From Scolanthus callimorphus (taxonomy: Eukaryota > Cnidaria > Anthozoa > Actiniaria > Edwardsiidae): a DNA stretch of 64,000 nt. This document shows, one piece after another, positions 42,633 through 54,900 of the stretch (within the stretch, counting starts at the first letter, position 1; each line of letters starts with the position of its first letter). Position numbers and translations under genes: made by a program. The stretch is from the NCBI GenBank assembly GCA_033964015.1, contig CM066916.1, positions 26,677,404 through 26,741,403 of the forward strand. Direction: 5' to 3'. Under the pieces are notes generated by a model. The model saw only the letters and a list, made by a program, of their open reading frames with translations, was not told the DNA's origin and did not search any database.

Positions 42633-45600
42633 TGTCCGTGAGCGTAAGTATGTATACCATCTTTTCTAATGACTCGCTTCGTATCATCGTGAGACAACGC
42701 TACTTTATTAACAGTCTCGGTGTAAACTTCGTGTTTATGACTGTGAATTACATTCATCTTTCTCATATGATTTTGTTGATTGAATAGACAATCCTTGTAA
42801 TCATCAAAACTGATGCCTTTCTTCACGACTGCTTTCTTCACACCCTTGCATTTCTTTTCTTCCTTACCTTCGTCCATCTTATATGAGTATAATTTAGCTC
42901 GTAGACCAACAAACTCAGATATCTGTTTACCTCCAGCCTCGTCTTTGAACATACCGATCACCTTCTTGTTGACTCCAGACTTAATACCTGATGTATGATC
43001 TTTGGGGTAATTACTAGTATCAAACATGGATTTCACATCTTTGCTGATATCCTTGTAAAAGTCTTCTGTTTCTATCTCATAGGCAAGACTGTCTGTATCT
43101 GTAAACAACAGCTTGGCTTTTTTGCCATATTTTGGTTTGATGTAATTGTAGTGAAAGTCATACATTAATGTTTTACTTAGATCCAGAATGGACATGCCTA
43201 AGTAAACTGGCTTATTGAAGACCAACTTTGTTTTCTTCATGTGAATAGCAACTAGATTTTCGCAAAAAATTGTGCGGTGTTGATAGTTTGGCTTTGATAT
43301 TAACTTTTTCGCATCTTTTTCATTCGTGACCAATCGAATGTCCACCCTGTTTCTGATGTTTTCCATGGTTTTCCCAAAGACAGAGTTATTCATCAACTTG
43401 AAGAAATCTTTTTCAAAGTCGTTGGCTGCTTTCGCCCTAAGGTTGGTATTCAAGTCGATGTAGGGCTTAAGCCATGCAGACTCTTCGAATGTGATACCTC
43501 TATGAATATTTATGACTTTGAGTCCGAGCTTTTCATAATGTTTCAACGCCTCGTGGTGAACTACATACTTTACCTGTCGTTGAGGTTTGGGATCAATTTC
43601 TCAACCTTGTCAACCATAAGTCTCTCTGGAGCTAGTGGATAGTCGTTGTGCAAGTCGTGAAGGCGTTGAGGATACTTCAAGTCAACCTCGAGTATACATG
43701 GGAGATTTTTCCAGCCTCGAGTTCTTGGTCAGTCATCCATCTAAAACCATGAGTAGGGAGTGGTTTACTCATTGCCCAGCCGTACAGGTTGTTTGCATCT
43801 AGATAAGTGATATACTTATTTGGTAGATTTGGATCATATTCCTCCATGTATGGGTTGTTGGCTTTACCATATCTAGTAGAGATCATAGACACACCCCCAC
43901 GAATGCCTTTCTCGATCATGAGTAGCATGTCAGGATCTGTCAAAAGTTCCAACTCCACTTTCGTTAACTTTAACGCTGCATCCCAGGCTAGTCCAGGTGC
44001 TGTGTAATACCATGCTGGGTCTAACCCATAGTTTGTACTACAAACATTTCTAAAGTTTTCAAAGATGTCAGCTAACAGGAGTACATCAGACTCTAGGTAG
44101 AGGTCGTGGTATTCTCTGAATGTTTTCATCTCAAAGGTTTCCCACACCTTTTGAGCGTGTTGATAGTCCTCCTCTGATATGTTGATGTCATTGAGTCTAG
44201 AGTAGAATTCCTCCTTTGGTGGAAGCTGGGTTGTGTTGAGTTTGTCAAAACCATCAAACCAATCGTATGGGAATACACCCTTTCTCATTAATAGTTGTAA
44301 TTGTTCTCTTTCATAGAAATTTGTGAGGTTTTTGAAAGAAGATTGCGGTAGATTAGTTACTAAGCTGTCAAGGCTTGTTGCCATAAATTTAAAGCTGTCG
44401 ATGAATCTAATGTCTCTTTTCACATCAACCTGCTTACCTTCTTTGTTTGTAAAGGTGTCTACAACAATCTGCTTTGTGAAACTGATATACTTTTCCTCAT
44501 TATTAGGTATACAGTTTATTTTACCTTTTGTTGTTCCAAGGTTCTTGATGAATAGGTGTGAATCATATCCAGATAGGTTGTGAAAGATGACTGGGAAGAA
44601 CTTTGGAATTTTGTATTGAAGGTTGCATTCGTTATGGGTCGCACCTCTGTACTTTCCTGTAAGGTGGCAGTGGTCCAATACCTTATCTTCTCCTAATTCA
44701 CCCTCACAGATGTGACAGTGAGTAGCATTTTTATAGTCGATTTTATCTTTCTTACTCATTCTTACCTTCTTAGGGAATTTGAACGTATCGTAAATTTTCT
44801 TAATATCTGACTCTAAATTCTCAATAAAAATCTGTGAGATATCTTCGTCTGGGGATTCAGCTGTGTATCGAACAAGCTCGGATGGAAGTATGTTGTCGTC
44901 AAAACACTTGATGAGATAGCAGAAGCCAGATGGTTTGTGCTTCTGATATTGCTTAGTAAAGCTTTTACTTTCATCTGGTGAACATGTGTCTATGTTTTCT
45001 GTAAAGCTCTCAAAGTCAGCATAAACAACAAATGGAACTCGCATTTTTCTGTTAACGTTCTTGAACTCAATATACTGGGATTTCCTTCTTTGTCTACAGG
45101 CATTTCTGTCTTGATTGCATCGTGAGTGCTACAATATTCAAGATGTTTTTCTAATGAGGGCTTTGACTGAAATGAGTTCAAGCATCTATTGCAAAAGTGC
45201 CTTGTGTGTTGGTGGTCATTAACCTGAGAGGAAAACAGTCTACTCATATTCTTTATCCAGCAATAGTGATTTGTATCATCGTTGGATATCAGGAGTAAGT
45301 TGATCACATGAGCATGATGTCGCTTACTGATTCTCAGAGGATATACTTCACCTTCATATCCATAGACGTTAATCGCGTTTGGGTTCTGCCGTTCAAACTT
45401 GTCAATCTGTTTTAGTGACACTGGAAACTCTATTCCTGACCAGTCAAAATGATCTGAGTTTTCTCTCATTTGTTTAGTTAGTCTTTGAGCATCTTTCTCT
45501 TTAGGAAACACAGCAGACGTTACTGCCCACTTGAAACATTCATGATCATTCTCGTTCTAACATTAATGATTGCCTTTTTAGAGTCTATTTTTGATGGCAG

Positions 45601-46396
45601 TGGAATATATGAACTTCCAGATAGCGGATTAAAAGGGTCGATGTTGATATCAAAGTATTCCACCTGATCAAACTGCCATCCAGAGCCTTGCTTTTGAAAT
45701 TGCTCAACCAATTCTAGTAGACGATTTGTCATTGAATTGAACAAGTCAGAGAAATCGGTTGACTCTGTTATAGTTTCTACAAAAGTATGAAAATATCCTG
45801 AATTTTCATCAATCTGACCAGTAGCTGGATTTCTTTTATGAACTTGCAGGTAAAGATGAACTTTACTTTGATGGGTTCTTTTGTTGGTTAATAAGAGTCA
45901 GAACTTTTGGTTTGGAATTATTGAGAAATGTTTCGGGATCATACCCACTCTGCCCGTCTATCCTATGTGTTTTGAGATACCCCTTCAGCGCTGTTTGCTG
46001 TTCTTTTGGAGTAAAGTGATCATGTCTGTTAAAAATACGGTTTACTTTTTCCTTCAGGTTGTTAACTCGTTTGCTTGCGTTGTTCTTAATTGGATCTGGG
46101 ACATGAGATAATATCCAGTCTGTGAACTTGTTAATCTCTTTCTTTACTGTTTCAACAGCCCTCGAAGTCAGACTTTTCAATGACCTTGGCGTTGGAATGG
46201 GTCTTTGCACTGGTATATTAGTCCTTGGTGCTGGAATGGGTCTTTGCACTGGTATATTAGTCCTTGGTGCTGGAATGGGTCTTTGCGGTGTATTGCCCAA
46301 GGCTTCGATGAGTTCGGCTTTTCGCATTTTATAATATCTTGGAATGCCTCGCTCTTTGGCGAGGGCTTTCAACTTTGGCACTGTTTGATTGTCCAT
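42578..46396 (-). CDS. PolB: Protein-primed type DNA polymerase B with SAP-like N-terminus, several frameshifts
   Basis: It replicates the element. Reading starts in the right terminal repeat at 46,396: SAP-like motif and RPIPAPRTNIPVQ repeats identical to the methyltransferase, then a helical linker (about 75-175). Breaks lie near 45,865, 45,530, 45,030, 43,700 and 43,590. Signatures in order: a zinc finger-like C-x2-C...H-x4-C (CNRCLNSF), Exo I (VYADFESF), CHICEGELGEDK zinc region, Exo II (HNLSGYDSHLF), Exo III (LYLESDVLLLADIF), motif A (YLDANNLYGWAM), motif B (KLMNNSVFGKTMENI), motif C (LLFTDTDSLAY). All catalytic motifs are present. Total about 1,270 codons, typical of Polinton PolB. The frameshifts would inactivate it if real. 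Confidence 0.9.
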
Positions 46397-46592
46397 TTTT
46401 ATTATAAAATCTATCTCTTTAAGTCGTTTTTCAATTTCAAAATGCGATTGCGCCAGAATCGGCGTATTATAACTACTAACAGAGTCAAAATGAATCGATG
46501 TTTTGAAAAACGCGGGTCGCGATGCAACGATTTTAGATGTAAATAAAAATAATAACTTTATTTAATGTGCATTAATTATTTTGCAGTTTTGT
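46193..46592 (-). repeat. Right terminal inverted repeat of the Polinton
   Basis: It is the inverse copy of the left repeat, 400 bp against 594 bp; the middle segment (46,478-46,539) is only 62 bp and unrelated. It contains the promoter and the first codons of the polymerase gene. Confidence 0.9.
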
Positions 46593-46969
46593 TGCCCCCA
46601 TGCTCGTGCTGTTATATTACTTTTATGAAACTCATAGCATACATTTTATTAGTATGAAGCAAATACAAAGGAATCACAACCGTGAAAAGCTGCACTTAAA
46701 CCTGATAAAATTATCAAAATCACAACCAATACACAACTTCATTGTACGCTACTTAAAGTCGTGCTTCATCGGGGTACGGACGCGCCCTTGTGCTTATATA
46801 TCACCTGAATAAAAGCTGGACTGCCTAGTTTTTATACATTTTCTATAGCTTAGATCCTACATGGCTCTTTGGACTTTGGAAGAGAATGAATTTTTAACCA
46901 TAAGTTTCTGTGTCTAAAATAGTTATTGATTGTGCTGTGCGTCTACTAAATCTCTGCGTCTTGCTTCTT
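46593..46969. other. Right flank of the Polinton, no gene seen
   Basis: AT-rich sequence with weak inverse similarity to the left flank (gagtttcat and tatgc motifs), possibly decayed outer terminal repeat. Confidence 0.35.
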
Positions 46970-47681
46970 TTAAACCTTCATCATAGTCGCCATCGCCAGC
47001 ATGAGTCCCATAAGAGCTATAGATGCCGTCGCAGCGGCTCCAACACCAACAGGGCCCGTTGTTGGATTCACAGCTGTTGGAGGATTGTCCAGTATTTGAA
47101 CTATCGTACCAGTCGTATTTCCTACAATCTGTACACAACTGGTGTTTTCTTTGGTTATTCTCGAAGCGTAGGTAAAATAGAAAACCAACCGGATGGGCCC
47201 AGTACCAAGGGCCGGATTCCTAGCCAAATATTCACTTCTGTCACCAAAGCTGGCGTATGCTTTTTCAGTACCCGTATTGTCATAATAACCCACAATATAA
47301 GTCGCGTATGTTTTTCTAGGGAGAGTGTCCAAAAGAGTCACGTTTTGGCCTTGAGTGAGGCAGGGGCCGTTACTACCTTTTAGCATTTCCTTGGTGTAGT
47401 TCAACCTCAGTCCCAGTCGATACGGGAGAGCCAAGTTCAGCTTGCCGTGAAGAGTGATGGGATAACGGTCTCTATAAACTGGCGCGTTTTGAAGGCTGTA
47501 TTGATGCATGGTATACACCCCCGTGAAGGTTTTCCTGGCCGTCAGACCGACTCGAGTACCCACCGTAGTTTGGCTGGCATTTACCGGCGAATCGGGTGCT
47601 GTTGGTTTTCCGTAACAAAAACTCTAGACAAGCGATAGCGAAAATAATGAATGCCCAAAACGCCGTGGCGGTGGCGACCAT
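46970..47681 (-). CDS. Secreted, probably GPI-anchored or tail-anchored protein of unknown family, one frameshift
   Basis: The start at 47,681 gives a signal peptide (MVATATAFWAFIIFAIACLE). The frame then slips in a T5 run near 47,623; the main part ends at 46,970, about 238 codons. The mature part has N-glycosylation sites (NASQ, NYTK, NVTL, NTSC, NTTG), few cysteines (C in GPCLTQ and SCVQIV) and ends in a hydrophobic tail (VGVGAAATASIALMGLMLAM) with almost no cytoplasmic residues, as in GPI-anchored proteins. I do not recognise the family. An inverted partial copy lies at 49,620-50,090, where the same run is T3. This suggests T4 is the original length. Confidence 0.55.
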
Positions 47682-47994
47682 TCTGCACTTGTCTAGAAAT
47701 ATAACCTGGACTTCTACTTCGTCGCCTTCCTGGAATTCTGTTGAAGACAGCGAGAGATATAAGCAGTGAAAACTTTAACTTAGATCTCGGATCGTTGGTT
47801 TCTTTTGAGGCGAGCAGCGAAATTTCTTTTATACTCTTTGGAGACCCAACTATCGCAATATGCAAGGTGCGTCTTTCCAGTGACGTGTAACTCGATAATT
47901 ATGTCGGAAGATTCCTATTGGTATACCAAACAAAAGTACCAGTTTGGGCGATTAAAAGATTTCCATAACTTGGAATAATAACAGTGGCCGTCTT

Positions 47995-48880
47995 TGTCTG
48001 TAGAAAGCAAGTAAGAATATTTAAAGATATTCACTTTTTATTACAATTGTTAACATCATTTTCAATACATCGTAATGGAGTAAAAATATAAACCTCGAAT
48101 ACGGCCAAATGCTAGCACTTGGGAGAAAAGGAGAGGTATAGAATGACAAAAAGCGCATATAATATTAGATCATCTCAGATGGGCGCGTCAATGTCTAGAA
48201 GTTCAGTGCTAACCTAGTTTTCCTTGGTATAAAAAAAGAGCACGACAAAATTTTGGTATAATGTTGCACGGCTGCGCTGTTGGAAGCTTATCCAGATCAT
48301 ATGTTGCGGGGGACAGATCGTCGGAAAACTTTATTTTAACCTAGTGGATAGCAAATTAGATTGTTTACCCCTAAGAGATAGTAAATTGGATGTCAAAAAA
48401 ACATATTATAGCTGTTTCCAGGTAGCACACGTCCCTGTCCGTCCAAACCATCGAGCCTGTGCTTCCTGCCAAGTTTGTCACACCATGTAATGACCTTGAT
48501 CCGTGATGACATCATCACTATCAGCACGTTCGTTACCTGGACACGTGCTGTGCATACTAGACAATGACGCACGCGTCTGAGATGACTCACTAACAATTAG
48601 ACCTCGAGCAAGAAAGGGCTACGGCGCTACGGGCCAATAGCCCATGAGGCCTCAGAAAGCAGAAAGCAAGTAATCGAAAGTAAGAATATTCCAAAGATAT
48701 TCACTTTTTATTAGAACTGTTACCATCATTTTTCATACATCGTACATGATCGTAATGGAGGGTTCTTGATGCGATACTTTGAAACCAAATGCCAGGATTA
48801 GGGGCAGGGGAGATTATAAAATGACGCAAAGGGTCTATATGATTAGTTATAGGTCATCTCAGATGTGCGCTTCGAGACGA
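47995..48880. repeat. Direct repeat pair between the inverted arms
   Basis: About 47,998-48,205 and 48,660-48,880 are diverged direct copies (agaaagcaagtaa, aagatattcactttttatta, catcgtaatggag, aggtatagaatgac against agattataaaatgac, tcatctcagatg). The gap between them holds part of the aattagacctc repeat family. I saw no long-terminal-repeat features such as a primer site. Confidence 0.65.
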
Positions 48881-49620
48881 AAGGACGTACATGTGCTCAT
48901 TGTGATGAGAGATGAGAGAAACTTGACAGGAAGATAGGCCTAAGACAACTAACAAATTTCCCCGAAAAAAAACTTTGCAAAGCTTACAACCGTTTAAAGA
49001 GCCTGCGCCGTCAGCGCGCCATTTTGACAGCATAGCAACATCAAATCTGAAATTTTGTATTTAGATGTTTATTAGTACACGTAATCAATTCTAAAACGAA
49101 AAAAATAACAAAGGAGTGGCGGACACGGTCTCTTTTATTTAAGGTACGGGCTTTGGATCTTTCTGTGTTACCAATCAATGGCACGAACAGTTATATATTC
49201 TCTCACTGGGTCCCATTGTGCATATAAGCCAAGCTATGGGAGAGGCCTGGCGGAGCCAAATATGGCAAAGGCAATGGGAGGGAGGGTGGGTGAAAAATAG
49301 CCAAGAGGCACCGCCAGGCCTGAGGGTGAGCACAATGGGATCCACAGCCGCCGCCAATTAATGGCGTCTCCCATGGACGCCATTCCGGCGCTTGTTGTCA
49401 AACCAAGTGAGACTGAGATGATATGCTAATGAGTTGAGATCTTATATATGCACTGCTGGGGGCCCAGTGAGAATAGTCAGAGCCTCTGAGTCAGAGCCAA
49501 TCACATTCTTGTACAGTTTCGCCTAGTGCAGTCGCCTCTGCAGGTTTCCCTTTCGGACCTTTCGGGACAAAGTCTAACACAGGCCCGTAGCTCGCATTCG
49601 ATTCTTGGAGGGGGTACCTA
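48881..49620. other. Region between direct repeats and right duplication arm
   Basis: A plausible core promoter (cttatatatgcac at about 49,441-49,453) lies roughly 480 bp before the truncated copy's ATG. No coding sequence with support. Confidence 0.35.
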
Positions 49621-49932
49621 CGCTGTTATTATTCCAAGTTATGGAAATCTAATTCTTTTAATCCCCCTGGTACTTTTGTTTGGTATACCAATAGCAATCT
49701 TCCGACATAATTATAGAGTACACACGTCACTGGAACGTCGCACCTTGCCTATTGTGCAATATTGGGTCTCCAAAGAGCTAAAGAGTATAAAAGAAATTTC
49801 GCTGCTCGCCTCAAAAGAAGCCCACGATCCGAGATCTAAGTTAGAGTTTTCACTGCTTATATCTTTCGATGTTCTCCAACAGAATTCCAGGAAGTCGAAG
49901 AAGTAGACTATATTTCCAGACAAATGTGCAGA

Positions 49933-50090
49933 ATGGTCGCCACCGCCACGGCGTTTTGGGCATTCATTATTTTCGCTATCGCTTGTCTAGAGTTTGTTAC
50001 GGAAACCCAACAGCACCCGATTCGCAGGTAAATGCCAGCCAAACTACGGTGGGTACTCGAGTCGGTCTGACGGCCAGGAAAACCTTCACT
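49933..50090 (+). pseudogene. Truncated copy of the secreted-protein gene
   Basis: ATG at 49,933 opens the same signal peptide (MVATATAFWAFIIFAIACLE) as the gene at 46,970-47,681. The frame slips in a T3 run, and similarity ends after about 75 codons, followed within 60 bp by a stop. The rest of the gene is missing. Confidence 0.75.
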
Positions 50091-50287
50091 GAAATGTTGT
50101 CACCATTTTCTATGCCAATAGAGAGATCAACGTTTAGGCTGTGTTTTCAGTGAATTAGCCAACGACCAGATCCACAATATTTATCTAGTTGCATCAATTT
50201 TATTTACATATCGTGAATTAACTATGTACAGTATTTACACATTAAAATAGTCAAATTTTACAGCTGGTTTTTATTTTTGTTTACTTC

Positions 50288-51934
50288 CTATTCGTGACGC
50301 ATAACTTTGTTCCCTTCCTTGAGTTTTGATTCGACTTCAACCTGAAGAGGAAAGAAAAGCTGATCACATTGGGTGCAGTTTCCTGCCTGAAAAGACCCCC
50401 TTTTCAAGGGAGTAGTCCAAATAGGGGGTACCCCCTTCCGTGACCCTTCCCTACCGGGATTGCTATTCTAATTTAAAACACTGGCATGAAAATTCTGATG
50501 CCTTATGCGATTTGTCGGTTTTACTTTTTTAAAGCATATTTTGCAAGGTTTTGCGCCCCTCCTTGCAAAGAGTGACGGAAGTGATGTAGGCAATGGAGGA
50601 ATAGTACCTTGAGGTTTCCAAATGCTTCGTCAGCTGACTTCTTGACCAAGGTTTTGATGTGTTGTGGCTTTATAGACGACAGAATGTCTTCAGCCTTCCT
50701 GTCAGATCCTATTGTGGTTGGGGATGCTGAAAAAAAGCATTGAAAAGAAATATCAAAAAACTGTTGGCGTTTGTATACTTCAAATATCCATACTGTATAT
50801 AATCAAAGGCAGTTTAAAGATGTGAGATATAACTTATATCCCTAGCATAATGGACTCTGTATGCATGCAGTTTCAGGTCAGGTCTGAAGAGCCAGACCTG
50901 TCAATAGAGCTGCTACAACCTACTAAGTAGTCTAAGGGAATACATACTTTCCTGCTTTAAACCATTCTTGCATCGCAAAGGGGAGTGCGTCCGCACCCAT
51001 ATACCTCCCAAGGATCAGCCACAAAGTTTACAATCATAAGTGTGTGAAAGCTGTCACTGTGTTGGTCACTCCAACACATATTGTTTTCAACACCAACACA
51101 GAACCCCCACATACAGGCTTGGTGTAATACATTGACAGATGCACCCCCATGGGTACCAGATTCTCCCAGCTCCACTTGTTTACTGGTACATTAAGTTGGG
51201 TATGAGAGATCAGTGGCAGATGCAGACCCTATAGAAGGGGCATGTCTAGTACGAAGGATATACTGCAGATTTCGTACCAAGGGGTGACTAATCTAAATTT
51301 TATACCAGAAATATGACAAAAAGGGGTGGCTAGCCTAATCAATCCCCCTCCCCTGGTTGTTTTGTCTCATCATGAAACACAGGAGGAATGATGAGTCATA
51401 TCTACCCACAAGGTCTGTCTCACCACAGGGTCCGAAACACTAAACAGCAGAGGAAAATCCCTGACCATGCAAGCTGGGAATCAAACCCATGGCACAGTAT
51501 AAACCACGTTATTCACAGTATTTCCATCTAGGTCTGTCCTGATGTAGTTTGGCAATTAACATGTTAATCCTCAGCCAAATGTGGATCCATATAAATACTT
51601 ACCATCTGCCTTGGTTTCTTCCTGCAAAATAAGAGAAAACAATTATCAGATATATTCCAACAAGTGTACCTAGGAGGAAGTTTGCACCTGTAAAGAAAGT
51701 TCATTATAAGAGAGGCTGGTAATGCCTGCTGTAAAAAAAAACAATTTTTTTGATATGTACATGCTTTCATTCAAGGTTGGATGTCGAACTTCCAGGTGAC
51801 TCAACAGCACACCACACGAACCAGCAGGGATGGATCCAGGAATTTCAGGGGGGGGGGGGAGGAGGGGGTGGGGTCAATCTTCCAGGCGACTCAGCACTTG
51901 ACATGAACCAGGGACGGATCCAGGAATTTCAGAA

Positions 51935-51973
<39 letters not shown>

Positions 51974-54900
51974 GTGAAGATCCAGTCACTTGGGAACACA
52001 CTTCAATACATACAATCTACCCACCTCTGATTCCTTTTCGGGTTCAGGCGAAGGGGGTGGGGTCATGATATACTCTCGCCAGACGTCCTCAGTCATCCCT
52101 CATCAAGAGGGGATGGGAAGGGTAGTTCAGCTAGTGGGGCACCTTGATTGTAAGCTGCAGTGAAAATAGCAAAACTCAAGAAATGTATTTATAAAGGTAT
52201 TCACAAGATAGTTGTTTTAGCCTTTTGTTATGTCATTGACTCCCCTACCATTATATAGGCTCTCCACGTCACGCTGTTCACTTGTTGCATTCCAGATTTT
52301 TTATGCAACTGCCACTGGCAGATAGTCACAATAGCAGGCAATATCCATATTATATGACATCATATTCTGACCCAGATCTGGTCAGAAGAATTACGTGGCC
52401 ATTTTAACTTTTTGCATCTTTTTTGCGTCTTATTGGATACCTTACTATAAAATACTTTGAATGCTATAAAAATTAAATATCAAACAGTCAAACTGGCTGC
52501 GTAATACTTCTGACCAGATCTGGGTCAAAATACGTCATCAGTATGGAATGCCTGGCTTGAGCGCGTGGATGCCTCTTTGCGATTGAGTCTTTTGACGAGC
52601 GCTAAGTGGCATCGGCTTTGCAGGCTAGTTGGGAGGTTGAAAAAGCATGGATATACAGCAAGTGAAGCAAACCCAAGGGAATGTTTACCTCAGCAGACTC
52701 AACTTGCTCTTCAGGCTCTTGAGTGAAGAGAAACTGGTAGAGCTTGTAATGCTGAAATAAGCTATGAAAACAGAAGATGACAAGTGAAATATTTATTGAG
52801 GTTTTAAATCGATGCATGGTAAGTGGGGGGTGTCACCTACTAAGTGGAGAGTCGACCAGAAGGAGTTCATTCAGCCAAAGAAGAAGTGGGCAAGAAAATA
52901 GAACATATTGTATGACATGATTCCCAAATGGGGTCTGCCTTGTAATGAGGTGATGTAGAGTACTTCGAATAGGTTTACCAGTCAAGTGCTACTTCACTAT
53001 TGCTTGGCACTAGATACCTTTCACGTCTAAGTCTCTTCCTTTTCAAAACCGAGATGCCTAAGGAACAAGACAGGGGGGGAGGGGAGTACAAGGCAGGCAC
53101 ATGGGGAGAAAGGGTATCCTCTGTTTTTTTCCCTGTCAGTCTTTAGTTCTTTATTACCTAGCAAATTCCTTAAATTGCCATTATATTACTTTATTTCTCC
53201 TGGTATTCTTTCTTGGGAATTTCTCATAAAACATTTATGTTTCACCTAAAAACATCAAAGGTTTCTCCCAAACTAAAGTCGAAGGGTTGTCATCCCTGTT
53301 ATTACTCTGGTAGATTACTACTTTACCTGTCAATAAAATAATCAGTGATAATCTTTGCTTGCGCAACATCAAAACACTCCAGACCGCCATTCTTGGGGCA
53401 GTTCTCTACGCCAATACCAACAAGAAGACCTTTGAATGCCTTAGATTATCACTAAGAGAGACGTTTCTCTGAAAGGTGAAAAAGAATTATAAGATTCTAG
53501 ACTCATGTCTTAGAAATGTGATGTCAGAAATCATATACCCCTCCCACAAAAGAAATTGCTGGCAGCTATGAAACAATTCAATTTGTGGCTAGCAACTGTG
53601 TCATCAGTTGACAAGTAAGAAAGGGTGTCATCTTGGACGGGTCAAAGTTTGGTCTGGGGCGATTTTAACCCATCCAAGATAGTGCCCGCATTGGCATTCT
53701 CACCATAAAACAACCTAAAAACAGTCAACCAATGCCTGCTAGCAGGCTACAGTCAATCACGAGGTGACATCTGAGAAAACCCAGCTTTTTACTTTTATAC
53801 AATACAATATAATTCTATTTGCATTCTTTTTAGCATGTTTTTTTTTCACATTTCCATAACAGAGCTGCTAAGATCTTATGCCATCCACAAAAAGTACATG
53901 CAACAAAACAGGATTTTTCAAAACCCATTCAACTTTTCCAAATGCCACTGCAACATGCATTTAACAAAATAAAAATTAAATACCTTTTATATATCCAATA
54001 ATGTTTTCAGTAGAGTAACAAAAGCTGATGACTGTAGAGTGCTGAAGTTCTGTTCTTTGGTAAACCTTAGAGATGCAGTTAAGGGCTACAGACTAAGCAG
54101 GGGGGCTCAGTACACATTGTTAAGTGGATTGGGCAATGCCAAAAAAATATATGTACGGTACACTGGGGACAGGTGGCATTCAGAAATCTGAATGGGAGGT
54201 TTTTTTTAAAGCTGGGATTCTGCCTGCATGGGGGGGGGGGGGGGGGAAGGGGGGTTTCAAAGCTGAAAGCTAGTGAAACCTCTCAGGAATTCTATATGCA
54301 TGGGGGGTAAGCCATTTTGGAAATTCTGGGTGCATTGGTGGGGGGGGGGGGGGGGGGGGGCAAAAACTAGTGCCGCTCGTCCCCGGGGTCATATATTTCT
54401 GGAATTGCCCATTTTAGATGAGTGTTGAAAGCTCAATGTAACAGTTAAGACACTCACAATCGGAAATGAAACAAAACCAACAATTGACAAATCACAGGAT
54501 GAAGAGTAAAACTTGCGTTTAATTGTGAATCAAGAGTTAAAAAATTTAAGACAAATTGTGTGTTTAGCCTGCATAAGCATATGTCTTTTGAGGGGAAAGA
54601 ATCCCAGAGAGACAGAAGAAAACATGGAGAGAAACAAACTGGGTTTCTTTTCCCTGAAAACACATGGAAACAATTGTACACAGATTGCTGTGTGTGGGCT
54701 TTCTTTGCATTCTCATTAGCTGACTCATAAAAACTCAAGACCTAAAACCAAAAGGATTGCATATAGAAACCAAAAGTCTGATTTACTATCAATAGTCATC
54801 TGGAATCCATCATCATTGCAATTGCAATCACAGTCATTCTCGAACCCAGCTCGTTTCCTTGCGGGGGAGGCTCTGGTGACATCCATGACGCATGCGCAAG

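Larger units (their letters stand above)
31213..46592. mobile_element. Maverick/Polinton, 15.4 kb, with DNA methyltransferase
   Basis: Terminal inverted repeats at 31,213-31,806 and 46,193-46,592 bound a gene set that defines Polintons: protein-primed type DNA polymerase B, retroviral-type integrase, A32-like packaging ATPase, double-jelly-roll major capsid protein and a penton-like minor capsid protein. Extra genes are a cytosine-5 methyltransferase and a block of small membrane proteins. Size is typical (15-20 kb). No cysteine maturation protease was found. The 6-bp target duplication could not be fixed because the outermost ends are diverged. Several genes are frameshifted, at about the same density as the neighbouring host genes, so the element could be more intact than it looks. 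Alternatives such as an adenovirus or a free virophage fit less well because of the integrase and the host flanks. Confidence 0.93.
47545..50090. repeat. Inverted duplication of a gene 5' region, arms about 440 bp
   Basis: The arm 47,545-47,985 (minus) and the arm 49,622-50,090 (plus) share gttattattccaagttatgg, gtacttttgtttggtatacc, the upstream region and the first ~75 codons of the secreted-protein gene. A spacer of about 1.6 kb separates them. Identity falls off sharply after accttcac, inside the coding region. Confidence 0.8.

Noticed and set aside
31213..46592. Interpretation as an adenovirus or virophage integration
   Set aside because: The integrase, the polymerase and the long terminal inverted repeats fit a Polinton; no adenovirus-specific core genes are seen.
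47995..48880. Direct repeat pair as long terminal repeats of a retrotransposon
   Set aside because: Only about 450 bp between them, no primer-binding site, polypurine tract or gag/pol frame.
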